A program made the position numbers and the translations under genes. The notes under the pieces were generated by a model. The model made no database searches and was not told the origin of the DNA. It worked only from the letters and a program-made list of their open reading frames with translations. 64,000 nucleotides of DNA from Albula goreensis (taxonomy: Eukaryota > Chordata > Actinopteri > Albuliformes > Albulidae). Numbering within the stretch: the first letter of the stretch is position 1; each line of letters opens with the position of its first letter. The stretch spans positions 30,084,501 through 30,148,500 of the forward strand of contig CM040748.1 in NCBI GenBank assembly GCA_022829145.1. The letters are read 5' to 3'. This document shows, one piece after another, positions 46,831-58,017 of the stretch.

Positions 46831-47629
46831 TGCAATTTTTGTGAACCCTTGCAGAAGAGTGCTGTTATTTTCTGTGTGTTTAAGAAAGCACAAAATACTA
46901 TGGTTTGAAAGTGTCTCAGGTAAGGTATACATGTTTTTTGCAGAAACCGTTTAGAGAAATTGTGTATTTGATCATTTTGGCTGATATCATTTATTAAGCT
47001 TAGCATTTGATGTTGTGCAATACGTTTCTGAGCTTAGAACTGTTATATTCATGTGACTCAAATCCATGTCTAAAAACATTCAGGTTTAATTCATACAGAC
47101 ATTTGTGCCAGTCATATAGATATCTTGTGTTTAAATATAAAGAATCGTATTTTTCCAGTGAGCAGAGTAGCACAAATATGTCTTGGGTTCATTTTTTGCA
47201 AAATATTATAGACAACATAGTAATGAGGATCTGCACAGTAGCTCATATTATGCATTTATTATATCTAGCTGGATATTTTCTCATGTGGTCACCCTTATTA
47301 GCCAAACCATTGGAATTTTAGTTTCAATTTCACTCAGTGTTTTTAGGTTCGACAGTGGGTCTGTGTGAATTTTATAATCTGTATTTTTCTTTCTTCTCTT
47401 GTGGCTTTCAGCGGTGCCCTCTCTCTCCATTTTCAACTAACCATAAACTAAGGAATGCCTAGGAGAAGAGATAAGGTTTCAAGTTTTCAGAATGGAAGCG
47501 GCATTGTTTCAGACAGTTGAGCTGCATAAGGTAATGAAAGCACCTAAAACCTCGGAGAACCCATTTGTTTTGTGTGCCCACAAGCAGTCCTTAAATCTTC
47601 CCACTAAACCTGCCGCACAAAAAAAGAGA
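46831..47629. other. AT-rich unique DNA, no gene seen
   Basis: No gene recognised. The 104-codon frame 47007-47321 plus has no recognisable motif. Confidence 0.5.
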
Positions 47630-48010
47630 GTTTGGAAGAAGCAAGCAATGTAATCGCCTTGGGGGTGGACGGGCTGCGGAGCCCGCTGAGAACAGGGGAG
47701 CGATCTGAAGAGTTTCTCACCTCGCCGAAAATGGAGGTCTCGCTTGCGACGGCGGACCCTGGTGAATTACCCCGCCGATCCCCCGCGGTCCCCACGCTTT
47801 TCACATGGGTTAACATCGGGAGGTCAGAGGTTAACATTAAATTAGATATCTGTAAATGTAAATGTCGAAACCCCCCCGGGGGCATGGGCGAACGCGAAAG
47901 GAGGGCGGATCGTGCGGTGAAATTCGTACAATGGCTTTGGGACAACCTAGATTTAGTCTGCCATAGAATAATGGGAAATCCCCTGAAAACGTGTAATACA
48001 TTCCCCTGTA
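47630..48010. promoter_or_regulatory. GC/CpG-rich block with DR1-type nuclear receptor motif
   Basis: GC content and CpG rise sharply at 47650-47930. AGGTCAGAGGTTA at 47821-47833 fits a DR1 hexamer repeat (HNF4, RXR/PPAR or COUP-TF type). It overlaps GTTAACATTAA (47830-47840), which resembles an HNF1 site. A second GTTAAC occurs at about 47809-47814. The block is open for 127 codons on the plus strand and 113 on the minus strand, which fits composition rather than coding. A CpG-rich enhancer is the favoured reading; an unrecognised exon is the alternative. Confidence 0.4.
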
Positions 48011-48298
48011 CCTAATGATGGATGGGGCTGCTGGCTCCAAGGTGTGCTAGATGCAAAGTAACAAGACCCTGGGCTAAGCTGTATCCACAGAGGTACGGGA
48101 TTATTTACTAAATATGTCTAGGCCAACTGAGGTTGGATCGGAAGAGGGCATGTTGGGCCTTACCCGTTTCTGGGTATTGTGACAACGTCCTTAATTATGG
48201 GCATGTCCCTAATTATTGTATTCTGCCATTGTATTGGATTGCGTTGTGTAATAAGTGTCACTTTGATTTGAAGTCTGAATGTTTTGTAAAGCCGCTGT
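48011..48298. other. Possible upstream part of a LINE 3' region
   Basis: Complex sequence running directly into the LINE-type tail at 48299. No reverse transcriptase motif is seen. Confidence 0.35.
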
Positions 48299-48384
48299 CT
48301 TGGCCAGGTCTCAATTGAAAAAGAGATATTGTGTCTCAAATCTTGGTTAAATAAAGGTTTATATTAATAAATAGATTGATTGAT
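48299..48384 (+). repeat. Fish LINE-type 3' tail
   Basis: CTTGGCCAGGTCTCAATTG, then AAAGAGATATTGTGTCTC, then CTTGGTTAAATAAAGG and an AT-rich (ATTG)n-like end. This is the widespread fish non-LTR retrotransposon tail pattern (TTGGCCAGGTCTC, AAAGAGAT, CTGGTTAAATAAAGG). Insertion is in plus orientation; the 5' part is missing or unrecognised. Confidence 0.75.
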
Positions 48385-49188
48385 TAACTTATAAAATGCT
48401 GCAGGTTGACAAAGATTCTTCAACAAGCTCATTCATGGAAACTGCTGTCCAGACTTCTCATCAGCATAAGAAATATTTTACCATGGTGTAATTTACATGT
48501 GAACCAGAAATCTCTGCTTACCGGTATTCAAGTAATTAAACCAGGATACCAGCGCATAAAGGCTAGCCTTTCTAACTCTGACACTGATGTGTTATAGATT
48601 CAGGAAGGTTAGCTCTCTCACTCAGTTTTTACTGAAAGAGTCTCATCCTAATTATACTTGCCTTTTTGGGCAAAATTCTCTATTCACATTTTAATTCATG
48701 TTGGAGAAACAGACATAATGAAAATCGTGATTGCCTGAGACCAATCTCATGTGGATGGGCTTGTGGCACCTGGCCAGAGATAAGGATGTGTTTTATATGT
48801 TTAAACATTTAGATACCAGCTGCAGCAGGTATGTAAATGGTATCTATAATTCAAAGCACAATTTAAACTTGGAAGCAGATACCATATGAATGTGCGTGCC
48901 AAATTCAGTAATTTAAATACTACTATCTCACTGGAAATAACTTGGGTAATGAGCCTTTCAGTGAGTGCATTATTTTTATTTTAGTCTAAGACCAGCCAAC
49001 CGCTCTTTTCACAGGCTTTTCTAAAGCCTGGAAAATCGCAATTCAAGGCCTCCATTACATTCATTTCAAACCATTAATCATTGGGTATATCACCTGTGCA
49101 GAATTGTGGGATTTTGGGGGACACATGAGTGGCGATAATAAACTGAAGAGTCAACAGGTATTTTATATGTTTGTAGATTCTATAGCAA
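48385..49188. other. AT-rich unique DNA, nothing recognised
   Basis: No gene, RNA or repeat family seen. The 63-codon frame 48406-48597 is unsupported. Confidence 0.5.
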
Positions 49189-49292
49189 GCAAGTTTATTT
49201 ATATAGCACATTTCATATACTGCAGAAGCAGTTCAATGTGCTTTACATTGATAAAAGCAACAAGGACATCCAAAGGAAAAATATATACTATA
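49189..49292 (+). repeat. Fish dispersed repeat fragment
   Basis: CAAGTTTATTTATATAGCAC, then CATTTCATA, then TTCAATGTGCTTTACAT and AAAAGCAACAAGGACATC. This word order is very common in teleost genomes as an interspersed repeat. The element class is not certain to me. Confidence 0.65.
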
Positions 49293-49732
49293 CCCATGCA
49301 TGTTTAGTTAACTTTAAGCGAATTAATGTAACCTGCACAAAAGTAATAAGGATTCATTTGCTATCGATGTTGAAACTCAGTAGGAAAAAAAGATTTTGAA
49401 AAAAAAATAATAATTTTGTCGCTCCTGATTTTCCTCCATGAGTTGTTCGTAGATATTCAAGTTAGATAAACCAGGATTTGTTGTGACAGTTTTAGACATT
49501 TTTCAAGGCAAACAGTGGTACTCTGACATTCTGTCTGACAGCTGAATTAAAATCAAACTAAATGTTACATTTGCTATTTGTAATATCTAGTACTGGTACA
49601 CCAGCTCTATAGTGACTAGAGTGCATCTGTAAATGCAGAAGGCCAATACTGCGGAACTCTCTTGAGGTCATATAAAGACGAATGTGTTTTCAGATTTGTT
49701 AGCCTAGAGTACATTTACACAAAATCATAGAC

Positions 49733-50175
49733 AGCTAGCAGACACCCTTATCGAGATTGACTAGCGCAGCTTCCATTTTTACAAGTGGGATGTTTACTCA
49801 GTCAAACTGTGCAGTCTCATGCAGTAATCATCTGCAGCCAACTCCAGGAGGAGGTAGTTGTAAGCTTATGACGCTTCCAGTCCACTCGCTGACGAGCTCT
49901 CACTTCTTTCCCCACTGCAGATGTACAGGCGATTGCATCCTGCCTGCCGCTGGAGGATGATGAACTCAGCATGCATTCAGGTCATACCTCCAGCTACCTT
50001 GGTGACCAGGAGTAGGTGCTAGAGAGCAACAAGACTAAATAACTCAACCTTCGTAGACTTAGCAAGGTTGAGCCAAGTCAGACCTCTGTCCATCACTGGT
50101 AATGGTGTGTGACAGGCTCCAACACTTAGTCCCGGCACTTAACCCTGCTTCCCAAACAAATATACTAATGCATGA
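49733..50175 (+). repeat. Dispersed repeat family 1, copy B, with an upstream repeat piece
   Basis: From 49815 to 50175 it aligns with copy A at 21590-21945; landmarks are listed there. Copy B keeps more of the middle, so the unit is about 350-360 bp. It is preceded at 49737-49790 by AGCAGACACCCTTATCGAGA and CTTCCATTTTTACA, which resembles the common fish repeat GCAGACRCTYTTATCCAGAGCGACTTACA. The longer composite may be the true element, with copy A truncated at its left end. Confidence 0.7.
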
Positions 50176-50676
50176 GCCAACCAGCGGCCCTGGTCTGTGC
50201 ATTTAAAATTACTGGATCACTTTGTATCCATTTGTGGAGTAATGATAGCATTTTCTTCAACAGTGCCGTAAGTACTAAGCAATTAACTGGGTAACTAAAG
50301 GTAATAATACCTAATTATTAATCAGCAGACTAATAACAACAAATTAGAAGATGTAGGCATGTTTTTGGAATCAAAATATCATTTATGATATATTACGGTG
50401 TTTAAAAAATACAAGTAATGCTTCTGTATTTGTTTATAACTGTATTATTGTTCATGGATATTCTTAGGTTTCATGCATGTCGTTCACTGACTGACCTAGA
50501 CAGTGTGTTACACTAGTTCTGTTTTACCATGCAAGAGGACTGCTCTTGCAGAAGAACTTCATTAGACCTCCCTACATATGCAGACCTCGCCGAGCAAGAA
50601 GGTCAACAGGAAAACGAACAGAAGCGATGAAGGAATTGCGTCTTCCACATTTGGATCTGGCTGATATGATTTGTCT
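50176..50676. other. AT-rich unique DNA, nothing recognised
   Basis: No gene seen. Confidence 0.5.
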
Positions 50677-50713
50677 GTCTCTCTCTCTCTTTCTCTCTCT
50701 CACACACACACAA
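50677..50713 (+). repeat. (CT)n-(CA)n compound microsatellite
   Basis: TCTCTCTCTC with one TTT interruption followed by CACACACACACA. Confidence 0.9.
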
Positions 50714-53433
50714 CATCATGAATCTGTGCTGGCTGACAGAGCTCCCACAAGAATTCCATAGAGGCATCCAAGTATTTTCAATGTGTGCGCATATGTATAT
50801 TTCATATGGGGATTCTCAAGAAATCTTTCAGAAACCTCATTTCAACATGACAGAGGTGTTGGTATGTACAAACAATGTGCCTTTTGGCAGTGGTCAAAAC
50901 AGAGATCTGAATCTCAAATTAGAATTGATTTTTTATTGTTTACAACCCACAAATATACCTGTAACCATCTGGTTCCTGTGCCCCATGGTGAAATAAGGTA
51001 CATTATAACGAAGATGTGGAGTTCAAACTTCTTCCTCCCACCTAGTTTCCATGGTTATATTTAACAGGTTCTGCTACCAGGCTGACGTGGACAACATTAA
51101 TAGACGCCTGTAACAAGAGCTGAGAACAGTGCAAGAATATACAAAACAATTTAATTATATGTTAGAAAGAGCAACACTACAGTGCAAGTTTGGCTAACAA
51201 GCTAATATGGTCATTTTTCACAATGGCTTAACACTGAAACACTGTGAGGAAGTATGAGCAGAAGGTAAGATAAATAGTGCTGTTTTGATGAAGGTGTACG
51301 ACTCATTTTGATTAAATAGGGCTTAGTATGAAAATGTCATACATGTTAGTACTTTAATTAACATATCCAAACATGCTGAACATGGTTTGGGAAATTTGTG
51401 TAAACATTTACTGTATTTATTTAAACCTTGTGGGAATGTTCCATTTATGCAATATGGAGTAACATTTGCTAACACTTACCACTGGTTACCTTATACATAA
51501 AATGACTCTCTAGCATTTCACAGTATACAACGTAAGGAATAATGATTGTCTGAAGACAAAGAATTAAGTCAATCTGCATGGCTGTATATTAGACTAGATT
51601 TAAGGAACTATCTATTGTCTGCTTGTAAGCAGCTCTTGACCTTTTTGCTGAAGTACTTTGCAGAAAACGCTGATACACCTGCTACAATACCAAAGCTATG
51701 TGGTCTCCAGTTCCTCACATGACTTCTGCTCTTAGCTAGTCAGGTAACTGAGGACTGGAACATTCTGTCAGATAGATCTCCAACAGATAGTCTTGAGATG
51801 ATCAGAAGATCTGAGAGGACTATTTATTTTGAAGAAAAACAACATCTTTCCCTCTGCCAATTTAATGAAAAATATTAAAATATTTTCCATGTAAATCGGA
51901 GGGGGCACTGTCCTTTCCATTCTAAGATGATGTGCCATTAATATCGCTACTTATATTTTTATTATTACTAACCTTACTTTACCAGGATTGGCACTGCCAT
52001 CCCAACTTGAATAGATGACATTGTTTGACCATACTCTGAATTAGATGTGGTCATATGAAAGTCCTCTGCATTGTGGAAATTTTTAGGTTGAAGAATCAAT
52101 CCTTCTCAACAAAGTCAGCAATGGGGTTTAATTTCCAACTTCCTTATTATTAAATGAAGTTACATCATACACTGAAAGATACCCAAGAATTACGCCAAAA
52201 ATGTTTTAACTTATAAAAGTGTCCTCTGTGGTCTTGCGGCCATAAAGGTAAGGGAACAATGGCCATAATATGAAAACCTAGCAAACGTCTTAATTTTACT
52301 TGAAGAAAGTATTTAATACTTGTATGACTGACACAGGGTGACATATGCGTTCATGAAGATAGTTGGAAAACTAACTCCACCTCATTTGTTTGGTAATAAA
52401 CAGGGATAGTTTACGTCACATCTGTGCACATCAGTACTTGCAAAAACATACATCATGGCTGTCTGAGTCATTTTTTGGAAGTCCTGAATTTGATCTTTGC
52501 AGCCAAAATTCACGTAATTTCTCTGACGTAAATTTTGAACTTGCATCATTGTGCAGCACCATTTCAGAACTCAAAGATGTGATATATAGCCGTTGAGAAA
52601 TGTAAGGATAATCCCAATAGTGAAACTGAAAGTTAGGCCTTCCATGAAGGTGCTCACCTGGGACAACACTGGTTCCTCATAGCAGCAACTGGATTGAGTC
52701 AATGTGGTAGAATTGGCAGATGTTGGCTATGAAGAATTGGCAGGCACTGCTTAATATTAAGCTGCTCAGGGACATTGAATTTATGTCAAGGTTCCAATGT
52801 ATTTTGTCCTCTGGTAAGGGAGAGTGGGGTGGGAGGGTGATATGTTTTATTATTCATGTTGTGTGTGTTACGATTTTAAGAATATTTAAGGTTGAGTCAG
52901 ATTCGGGGCCAGATTTACTATACATTTGTGGGTTGTAAAACACAGGCAAACAGGGAACTTCAACAGATATAAATATTTGAGTGTCACTAAATTACATTGG
53001 CATAGAGACCAGTTGAAAGCTATGATGGGCAGATTCTTTACCTGTTGAATGCCTTGGTTCCTAAAAATCATTTGGCTCACCACCAGAGAATTTTCCAGTT
53101 TGAGTCTCCGCCTCCTATGATAGAATCACCGACAGAAGATAATTATTCATCAGAGGAGGCTACTAAGCATTCGTTAAGCAAAGCACATCCCAAGAACATG
53201 TGTGGCTATATCTCACAGAAAGAGCATCAACCTGGTCAGATTTATGGCACCTTAAAGTGACGCTAAAGAGACACTAAAGTTCAAGGTAGTGCCCACTGAA
53301 CACCTAAATGAAGTCTCTGGTCTCAATTGAACCTACACAAGATAATCCTCCAGGAGCAGTGTAGCTGAATAGTGAACATCAGAGACAAAAGGCATTATCG
53401 TCTTGTGAGTTAATGTGTTGATATGGCAATACA
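50714..53433. other. Mostly unique DNA; one doubtful exon-like patch
   Basis: At 51061-51110 TTAACAG precedes a short frame reading FCYQADVDNINRRL, a stop, then QELRTVQEYTKQF in the same frame. It vaguely resembles a coiled-coil rod of intermediate filament type but is too short and broken to call. Frames 50718-51064, 52390-52596 and 52720-52938 have no recognised domain. Nothing else is supported. Confidence 0.4.
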
Positions 53434-53438
53434 TGTTG

Positions 53439-53914
53439 TGTCAGTAATGTTGGCTAATGTTTGGTTTCAGTTTTATTTGTCTGTTTTAGTTTGATTAAGT
53501 TTATTTTCGTTTTCCCTGGTCCATGTGCTTTGCTTTCATTGCCCTTTCATTGCCCTGTGTCTGCCCCGCCTCCTGCCTTGTTACCTGATTACCGATTTGT
53601 TTCACCTACCCACTTGTTCACCTGTGTCTCATTTGCTCATTTGTCCTGTGTATTTATTCTGTGTTCTGTTGCTCAGTGCTAGTTTGTCTCGGTGTGTTTC
53701 CACCTGCTCTGCTCGCCTGTTTTGACCCTGCTTGTTTTTGACTTTGTTTTTCTGGATCGTGTTTTTGATTCTCCGCTGAGCTTACCTGGTGCTTTTGACT
53801 TTTGTCTGTTTTCTCAATTTCGCTCTGGGACTGTGTTTTGGTACTTTTGCTGTGGCTTAAACTCATGTTTATTATTCTATCTGTCTGCATTTGAGTCCTG
53901 CCTGATTCGTGACA
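53439..53914 (+). mobile_element. Solo LTR of an LTR retrotransposon, with 5-bp target duplication
   Basis: The element begins TGTCAGTAATG and ends GATTCGTGACA, so the termini TGTCA and TGACA are exact inverted repeats starting TG and ending CA. Identical pentamers TGTTG flank it at 53434-53438 and 53915-53919, as integrase produces. The interior is T-rich with many CCTG and GTTTT words, as in fish Ty3/gypsy-like LTRs ending in TTTGAGTCCTGCC plus CGTGACA. At 476 bp without an adjacent internal region, it is probably the product of recombination between two LTRs. Plus orientation is inferred from the T-rich 3' half and end motif. Confidence 0.8.
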
Positions 53915-53919
53915 TGTTG

Positions 53920-55399
53920 TGATCATGCATTCAAGTTGGTAGTCAGAGTCAATGTAGGTGACTGCATGGTCATTCCAAATGGGTCAAGAAATGACCAAAC
54001 ATCTGCCACACACCTGAGGATAGAGACAAGACAACTGACAAAAAACCCGAGAAGACCTTTAGTCATTGTAGATGAGGTAATAACAGAAGTATTATTGATG
54101 GATAAGAACACAGTAAGCGCATCCATAATCAATATGTAGTTTGTGACAAATCACATAAACAAGGTCATTTTTAATGTTTAATTCTGTATTAATTACTGTT
54201 AATGGGTCCATTAGTTCTCCAGTTAATTTCCCCAACAGTGCATAATGAAATTAGATTTGTGGCTTACTTAACGGACCTCCGGTTTGAATAGGTTGATTAA
54301 TTAGTTCGACATTTTTCACTCTTCCACCTCTTCCCGCAGTTACCCCAACAAAGTAATAAGTTAAAGTAATATGCAATATGAAAAAACAATCCATATCTTA
54401 GTCTTGATAGCACTTGACTATAAAAAGTGCCATAATGAAATAGTATTAGGTTGATATAGTAATAGGTTACAGCCAATGATGTTCAGCTAATGGAATGAGA
54501 AACTAATGGAATCACCCACTAAAATCTGGAATATCTGATTAAACAATGTACTTGATTTCTATTAAATATGACTTTTATGACAAAGTCTGAATCTAGAATA
54601 TGAATATGCCTTTGAGGGACCCTGATGACAGTTATGGCTGTGTTCTTGTGCCCCTTAATGCTATTCATTCCACATCAAGGCAAAAACAAAGTGGAAAGAC
54701 CTGCGAGGTCTCTCTAGAAACCGCTGGTACAGCATCTATGCAAATTCATATGCAAACATGCCAAATTTGTGTTTTTACTGTGGTCCCACCAATGATCCAC
54801 TATCCAATTTACAGCTCTGAGCCTACAAATACCAAAACCGGACTCTCAACCTACAATTTGCCACAACATATAGACATGGCACATTCATACATACATATGC
54901 TATATCCCATATTTATGTATGCATCTTGGGATCTTGCATTCATTACATGTATTTGTCCATTGTCAACCATTAATGTCGTCCATGGACTAGAGCTCTTAAC
55001 AGCACTTATGAGTCCTGACTCACGGTCTCTCAATTTGGCACATCACAAAAGGACACAACATGAATGACTGCTTGCTAGAGCACTTTCAGTTCCCAACAAC
55101 CAAAATGAAAAAAAGGCTGAGTTTATTGCATCAGAACAGCTGTGAATACACCTGTGTCTTACCCCTCCTGAAAGACACCAAAAATAGGATGAAAGGATTT
55201 TGACATTAGCTAGAACTCTGAAAGATCCCTTTCCATTACCTCGGCAAGTATCCAAGATACCTCAAAGAGATCTGGTCAACTCCCAGAATGCATAGCACCA
55301 TGTGATGTTCCCATGAGCAGGGCGATGCCTATAAAAGGTTTATGCCTAGTATTTACCTATGCTTTATGGTTGCTTCCTTCAGCACATAAGCAGGGCTGC
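53920..55399. other. Unique DNA, longest plus-strand frame unassigned
   Basis: The 155-codon frame at 54600-55067 plus has no recognisable domain, signal peptide or membrane segment. Codon use looks like AT-rich noncoding DNA. Antiparallel frames at 53923-54139 are also unsupported. Confidence 0.4.
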
Positions 55400-55760
55400 A
55401 TGGTGTGGACTGTAGACATTTGAATTCACTTTTGCTGCAGTGCCACTGACCGACGATAGGCAGCGATCAAATAAACGGCTCGGGCCTCGAAATTAGTCTA
55501 GATCTGTCTCAAGCCGCGTGTGTCCCCTCCACGCCCGGGCTACCAACGGCGGGTTATCAGAAGACTTTGAGACGCCGTTTCAAAGCGTCGGAGCGTCTCG
55601 CTGCCTTCGATGTCGCTGTTTACCAGAGCGGCCGGGGTGATCTGTCAGGTCCTCTCGCAGCGTCAAAGCTGGGTTTAAACCAGCCCCTTTGATGTGCTCC
55701 CCTTCAGCTCCACCATTTCCTTGAAGTGTTAGATGAGAGTCAGTCCTATGGGTAGTCTGC
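55400..55760. promoter_or_regulatory. CpG-rich block with inverted TCF/LEF-type motifs
   Basis: CG dinucleotides are dense from 55448 to 55660 (for example CTCCACGCCCGGGC, GACGCCGTTTC, AAAGCGTCGGAGCG). TCAAAG at 55663-55668 and CTTTGA at 55687-55692 are opposed TCF/LEF-type cores around a near-palindromic CTGGGTTTAAACCAG. A minus-strand G4 tract lies immediately downstream. A developmental enhancer is the favoured reading; a CpG-island promoter of an unseen transcript is possible, but no TATA or first exon is evident. Confidence 0.42.
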
Positions 55761-55796
55761 TTCCCTCCAACCCCGCCCCCTAGCCCCCAGCTCATA

Positions 55797-55823
55797 GCCC
55801 CCACCCCCAACCCCCAACCCCCC
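55797..55823 (-). other. G-quadruplex-forming tract on the minus strand
   Basis: Plus-strand C runs of 5, 5, 5 and 6 are separated by A, AA and AA, i.e. GGGGGGTTGGGGGTTGGGGG and TGGGGG on the minus strand. Further C5 runs extend upstream to 55776. It has the same TTGGGGG unit as 10415-10448, but on the opposite strand. Confidence 0.8.
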
Positions 55824-56649
55824 TGCCAAGCTGCCAACAGAGCACTGCAGCTTGTGTTCTTTTATTACACTTCTGGTAAGTCTGACATGAGCGTCAGTTT
55901 GCCGATGCAATCACTCCCACCCTGGAGGCAGCTGGCGTTCCCCATTGAGAATGAAAGTTAAGTGTGAATTTATTTATTTATTTTTATGATTTTTTTTTTT
56001 TTTTGCTCTGTTGGAAGATAACACTTGAAGCAACACTCAAATAAAGAAGCATTACTTATCCTCAAACGTGACACATGCTCTGCGCTGGGTTGGTCCGAGC
56101 CGCAAGCTGAGGTCTTTGATTTCCACATCCAGAAAACGTGAGGGATTGAAACTCACTATTTTATGTGATATGATCTATACGAACACCATCTGCAAGGCCG
56201 CTGAGAGCATTTTTTCCAAATAATGTCCAATGATTCAGTTAGTGTTTGTATGCTGTTCCTTACATTTTATCTTTTCTTGCCAACATAAAAACATTTATGG
56301 AATTTGACAAATAACCAAATTCAAAATGAACCTTAACTATTACCTTAAGCCATGAAGCCATTTTAAACACAAAAATAAACCTATTTACATAAGCCTGTCA
56401 CTACACCTAACCACATACATATACTCAGCAGTACCTTAGCATATTCAATATCCAACTTGTAAAACTATCCTTTACATAATGTACTTACACTTTGTCATTG
56501 CATGAGTTACATTAAACCGTAGACTACTCAATTATTAATTACAATGTAATTACAGAGTGCCTACATAATGACTAGTGTGACCTGTTCAAGAATACACGTG
56601 AATCTCACTGACTGCTGTATGAAGTCATTTCTTATTTATTTGTGATTTA
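55824..56649. other. AT-rich unique DNA, nothing recognised
   Basis: A T-rich run lies at about 55971-56004. No gene or repeat family is seen. Confidence 0.5.
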
Positions 56650-56800
56650 CTTTTTCGATTTAATCACCATCTCTACTGCCAAGGCTTCGCCAGTGTGGAC
56701 TTTTGCCTGTAAGTCATGGTGGGTCAGCTGGGACTACAATAAAGCTGCAGACTCAAACCTAGATGACAAACAGGTGCCTTCACTGTTTGAGCCATGCTGC
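56650..56800 (-). repeat. tRNA-derived SINE-like head
   Basis: On the minus strand, ATGGCTCAAACAGTGAAGG (rc of 56778-56796) fits a pol III A box. GGTTTGAGTCTG (rc of about 56748-56759) fits a B box, at about tRNA spacing, with CACCTG and GTCATCTA between. The remainder to about 56650 may be the SINE body. No tail or target duplication was identified. A decayed tRNA pseudogene is the alternative. Confidence 0.45.
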
Positions 56801-56979
56801 GGAGGCTAATTCATCAGTTTTTAAATGCTGAATATTGTTGAAGTAATGACCACCATTCAAAAGGGAAAAAAATAAATACATACATAATAAAATTGTATTT
56901 TCCCCCTGAGCTGTCATTATTCACTTGGCTCTGTTGAACTTTTATTTTTAAATAATCCTCCCACTCACTACCCCTGACT

Positions 56980-57220
56980 TCTGTGGAATGCACCTTATGA
57001 CTGGAAACCTGCTAAATGACCTGCAGCTGTGTATGATGCGGAGGGATTCAGCGAGCTGCAGTCCAAATTCAAAAGCCGTAATAATTACTGGAAATGAAGG
57101 ACCCGTGAACACTTTGAATGAAAATGAGAGCTTGTGGCAGGGCGGGGAGATATTCTCGGATATGTCAGGCTGACCCACCAGGGGAATCATGAATTTCATT
57201 TATTTCTGGTTCAAAGAGGC
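56980..57220. promoter_or_regulatory. Candidate conserved noncoding element
   Basis: Low-repeat block open on both strands (56988-57173 plus, 56948-57199 minus). It contains GTAATAATTAC at 57078-57088, a homeodomain-type inverted repeat with a 1-bp centre, and GGGCGGGG at about 57140 (GC box). Regulatory role inferred. Confidence 0.33.
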
Positions 57221-57732
57221 TACAAATAATTTATATTTACTGTCATATAACCCTGGGTGCCCTCACTTCTCCTGGAAACTTTAGTTCCCCTTTGCATAGA
57301 CAAATCTACTCCGGAAACAGGTTCTTGCCCTCTTGCTTAAGAATTCTCTGAATTCACCGTGTTTACTATTCAACATGCCATGCTGAAGGCAGCCTGGAGT
57401 GAACTCTTCAGTGTTTCAAGAAATCATAGTTTGGTGACCTCCAGATGTTCTGTTTATGTTTGAGATTTTCTTTAGTGCTCTTTGAATGACTGTGAGAAAT
57501 TGCATGCCATGAGTCCTCATATGCATCCATAGCAGATCACTTATACAGTGTTTTCCTATTCCTGCATGCAGTGGTTTAGTTATTTTGCCATGTTTAAGTT
57601 TGGCCATTGTGAAATGTTGAGTAATACAATCCTATCATTTATTAACCATAAAAGACAATTAGATGTGCTTTCATTATTATATGTCACTAGCACTCTGAAA
57701 GGACCATATGTAGGTACAGACACAAGCTGGTG

Positions 57733-57734
<2 letters not shown>
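57221..57734. other. Unique DNA, no gene seen
   Basis: No recognised gene. Frames crossing into the CA repeat at 57735 are artefacts. Confidence 0.5.

Positions 57735-57807
<73 letters not shown>
57735..57807 (+). repeat. (CA)n microsatellite, about 36 uninterrupted units
   Basis: A pure CA run of 73 nt. Long pure runs are typically highly polymorphic and can adopt Z-DNA. Confidence 0.97.
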
Positions 57808-57809
<2 letters not shown>

Positions 57810-58017
57810 ATTGAATGCAATACACACATACACTTGCACTGAGACTGATATATACAAATGTTTCATGCTTATGTAGATGCATATAAACACGTCATATCAC
57901 AATATCTCTTTGTTCTGGGTAAAACTGAACCATTGTAATTTTGAATTTCTGGATCTGAGCAGGTTTGGGGTTTGTTCGTCCCCTTCCTCAAAAGTAAGTT
58001 GCTGCTAAAGGAGGTGT

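Noticed and set aside
47632..48015. 127-codon plus-strand frame as an exon
   Set aside because: The opposite strand is equally open over the same GC-rich block, which fits composition rather than coding.
54600..55067. 155-codon plus-strand frame as a gene
   Set aside because: No recognisable domain, no splice or promoter context, and codon use like surrounding AT-rich noncoding DNA.
57548..57890. Thr/His- and Cys/Val-repeat proteins
   Set aside because: Direct translations of the (CA)n microsatellite.
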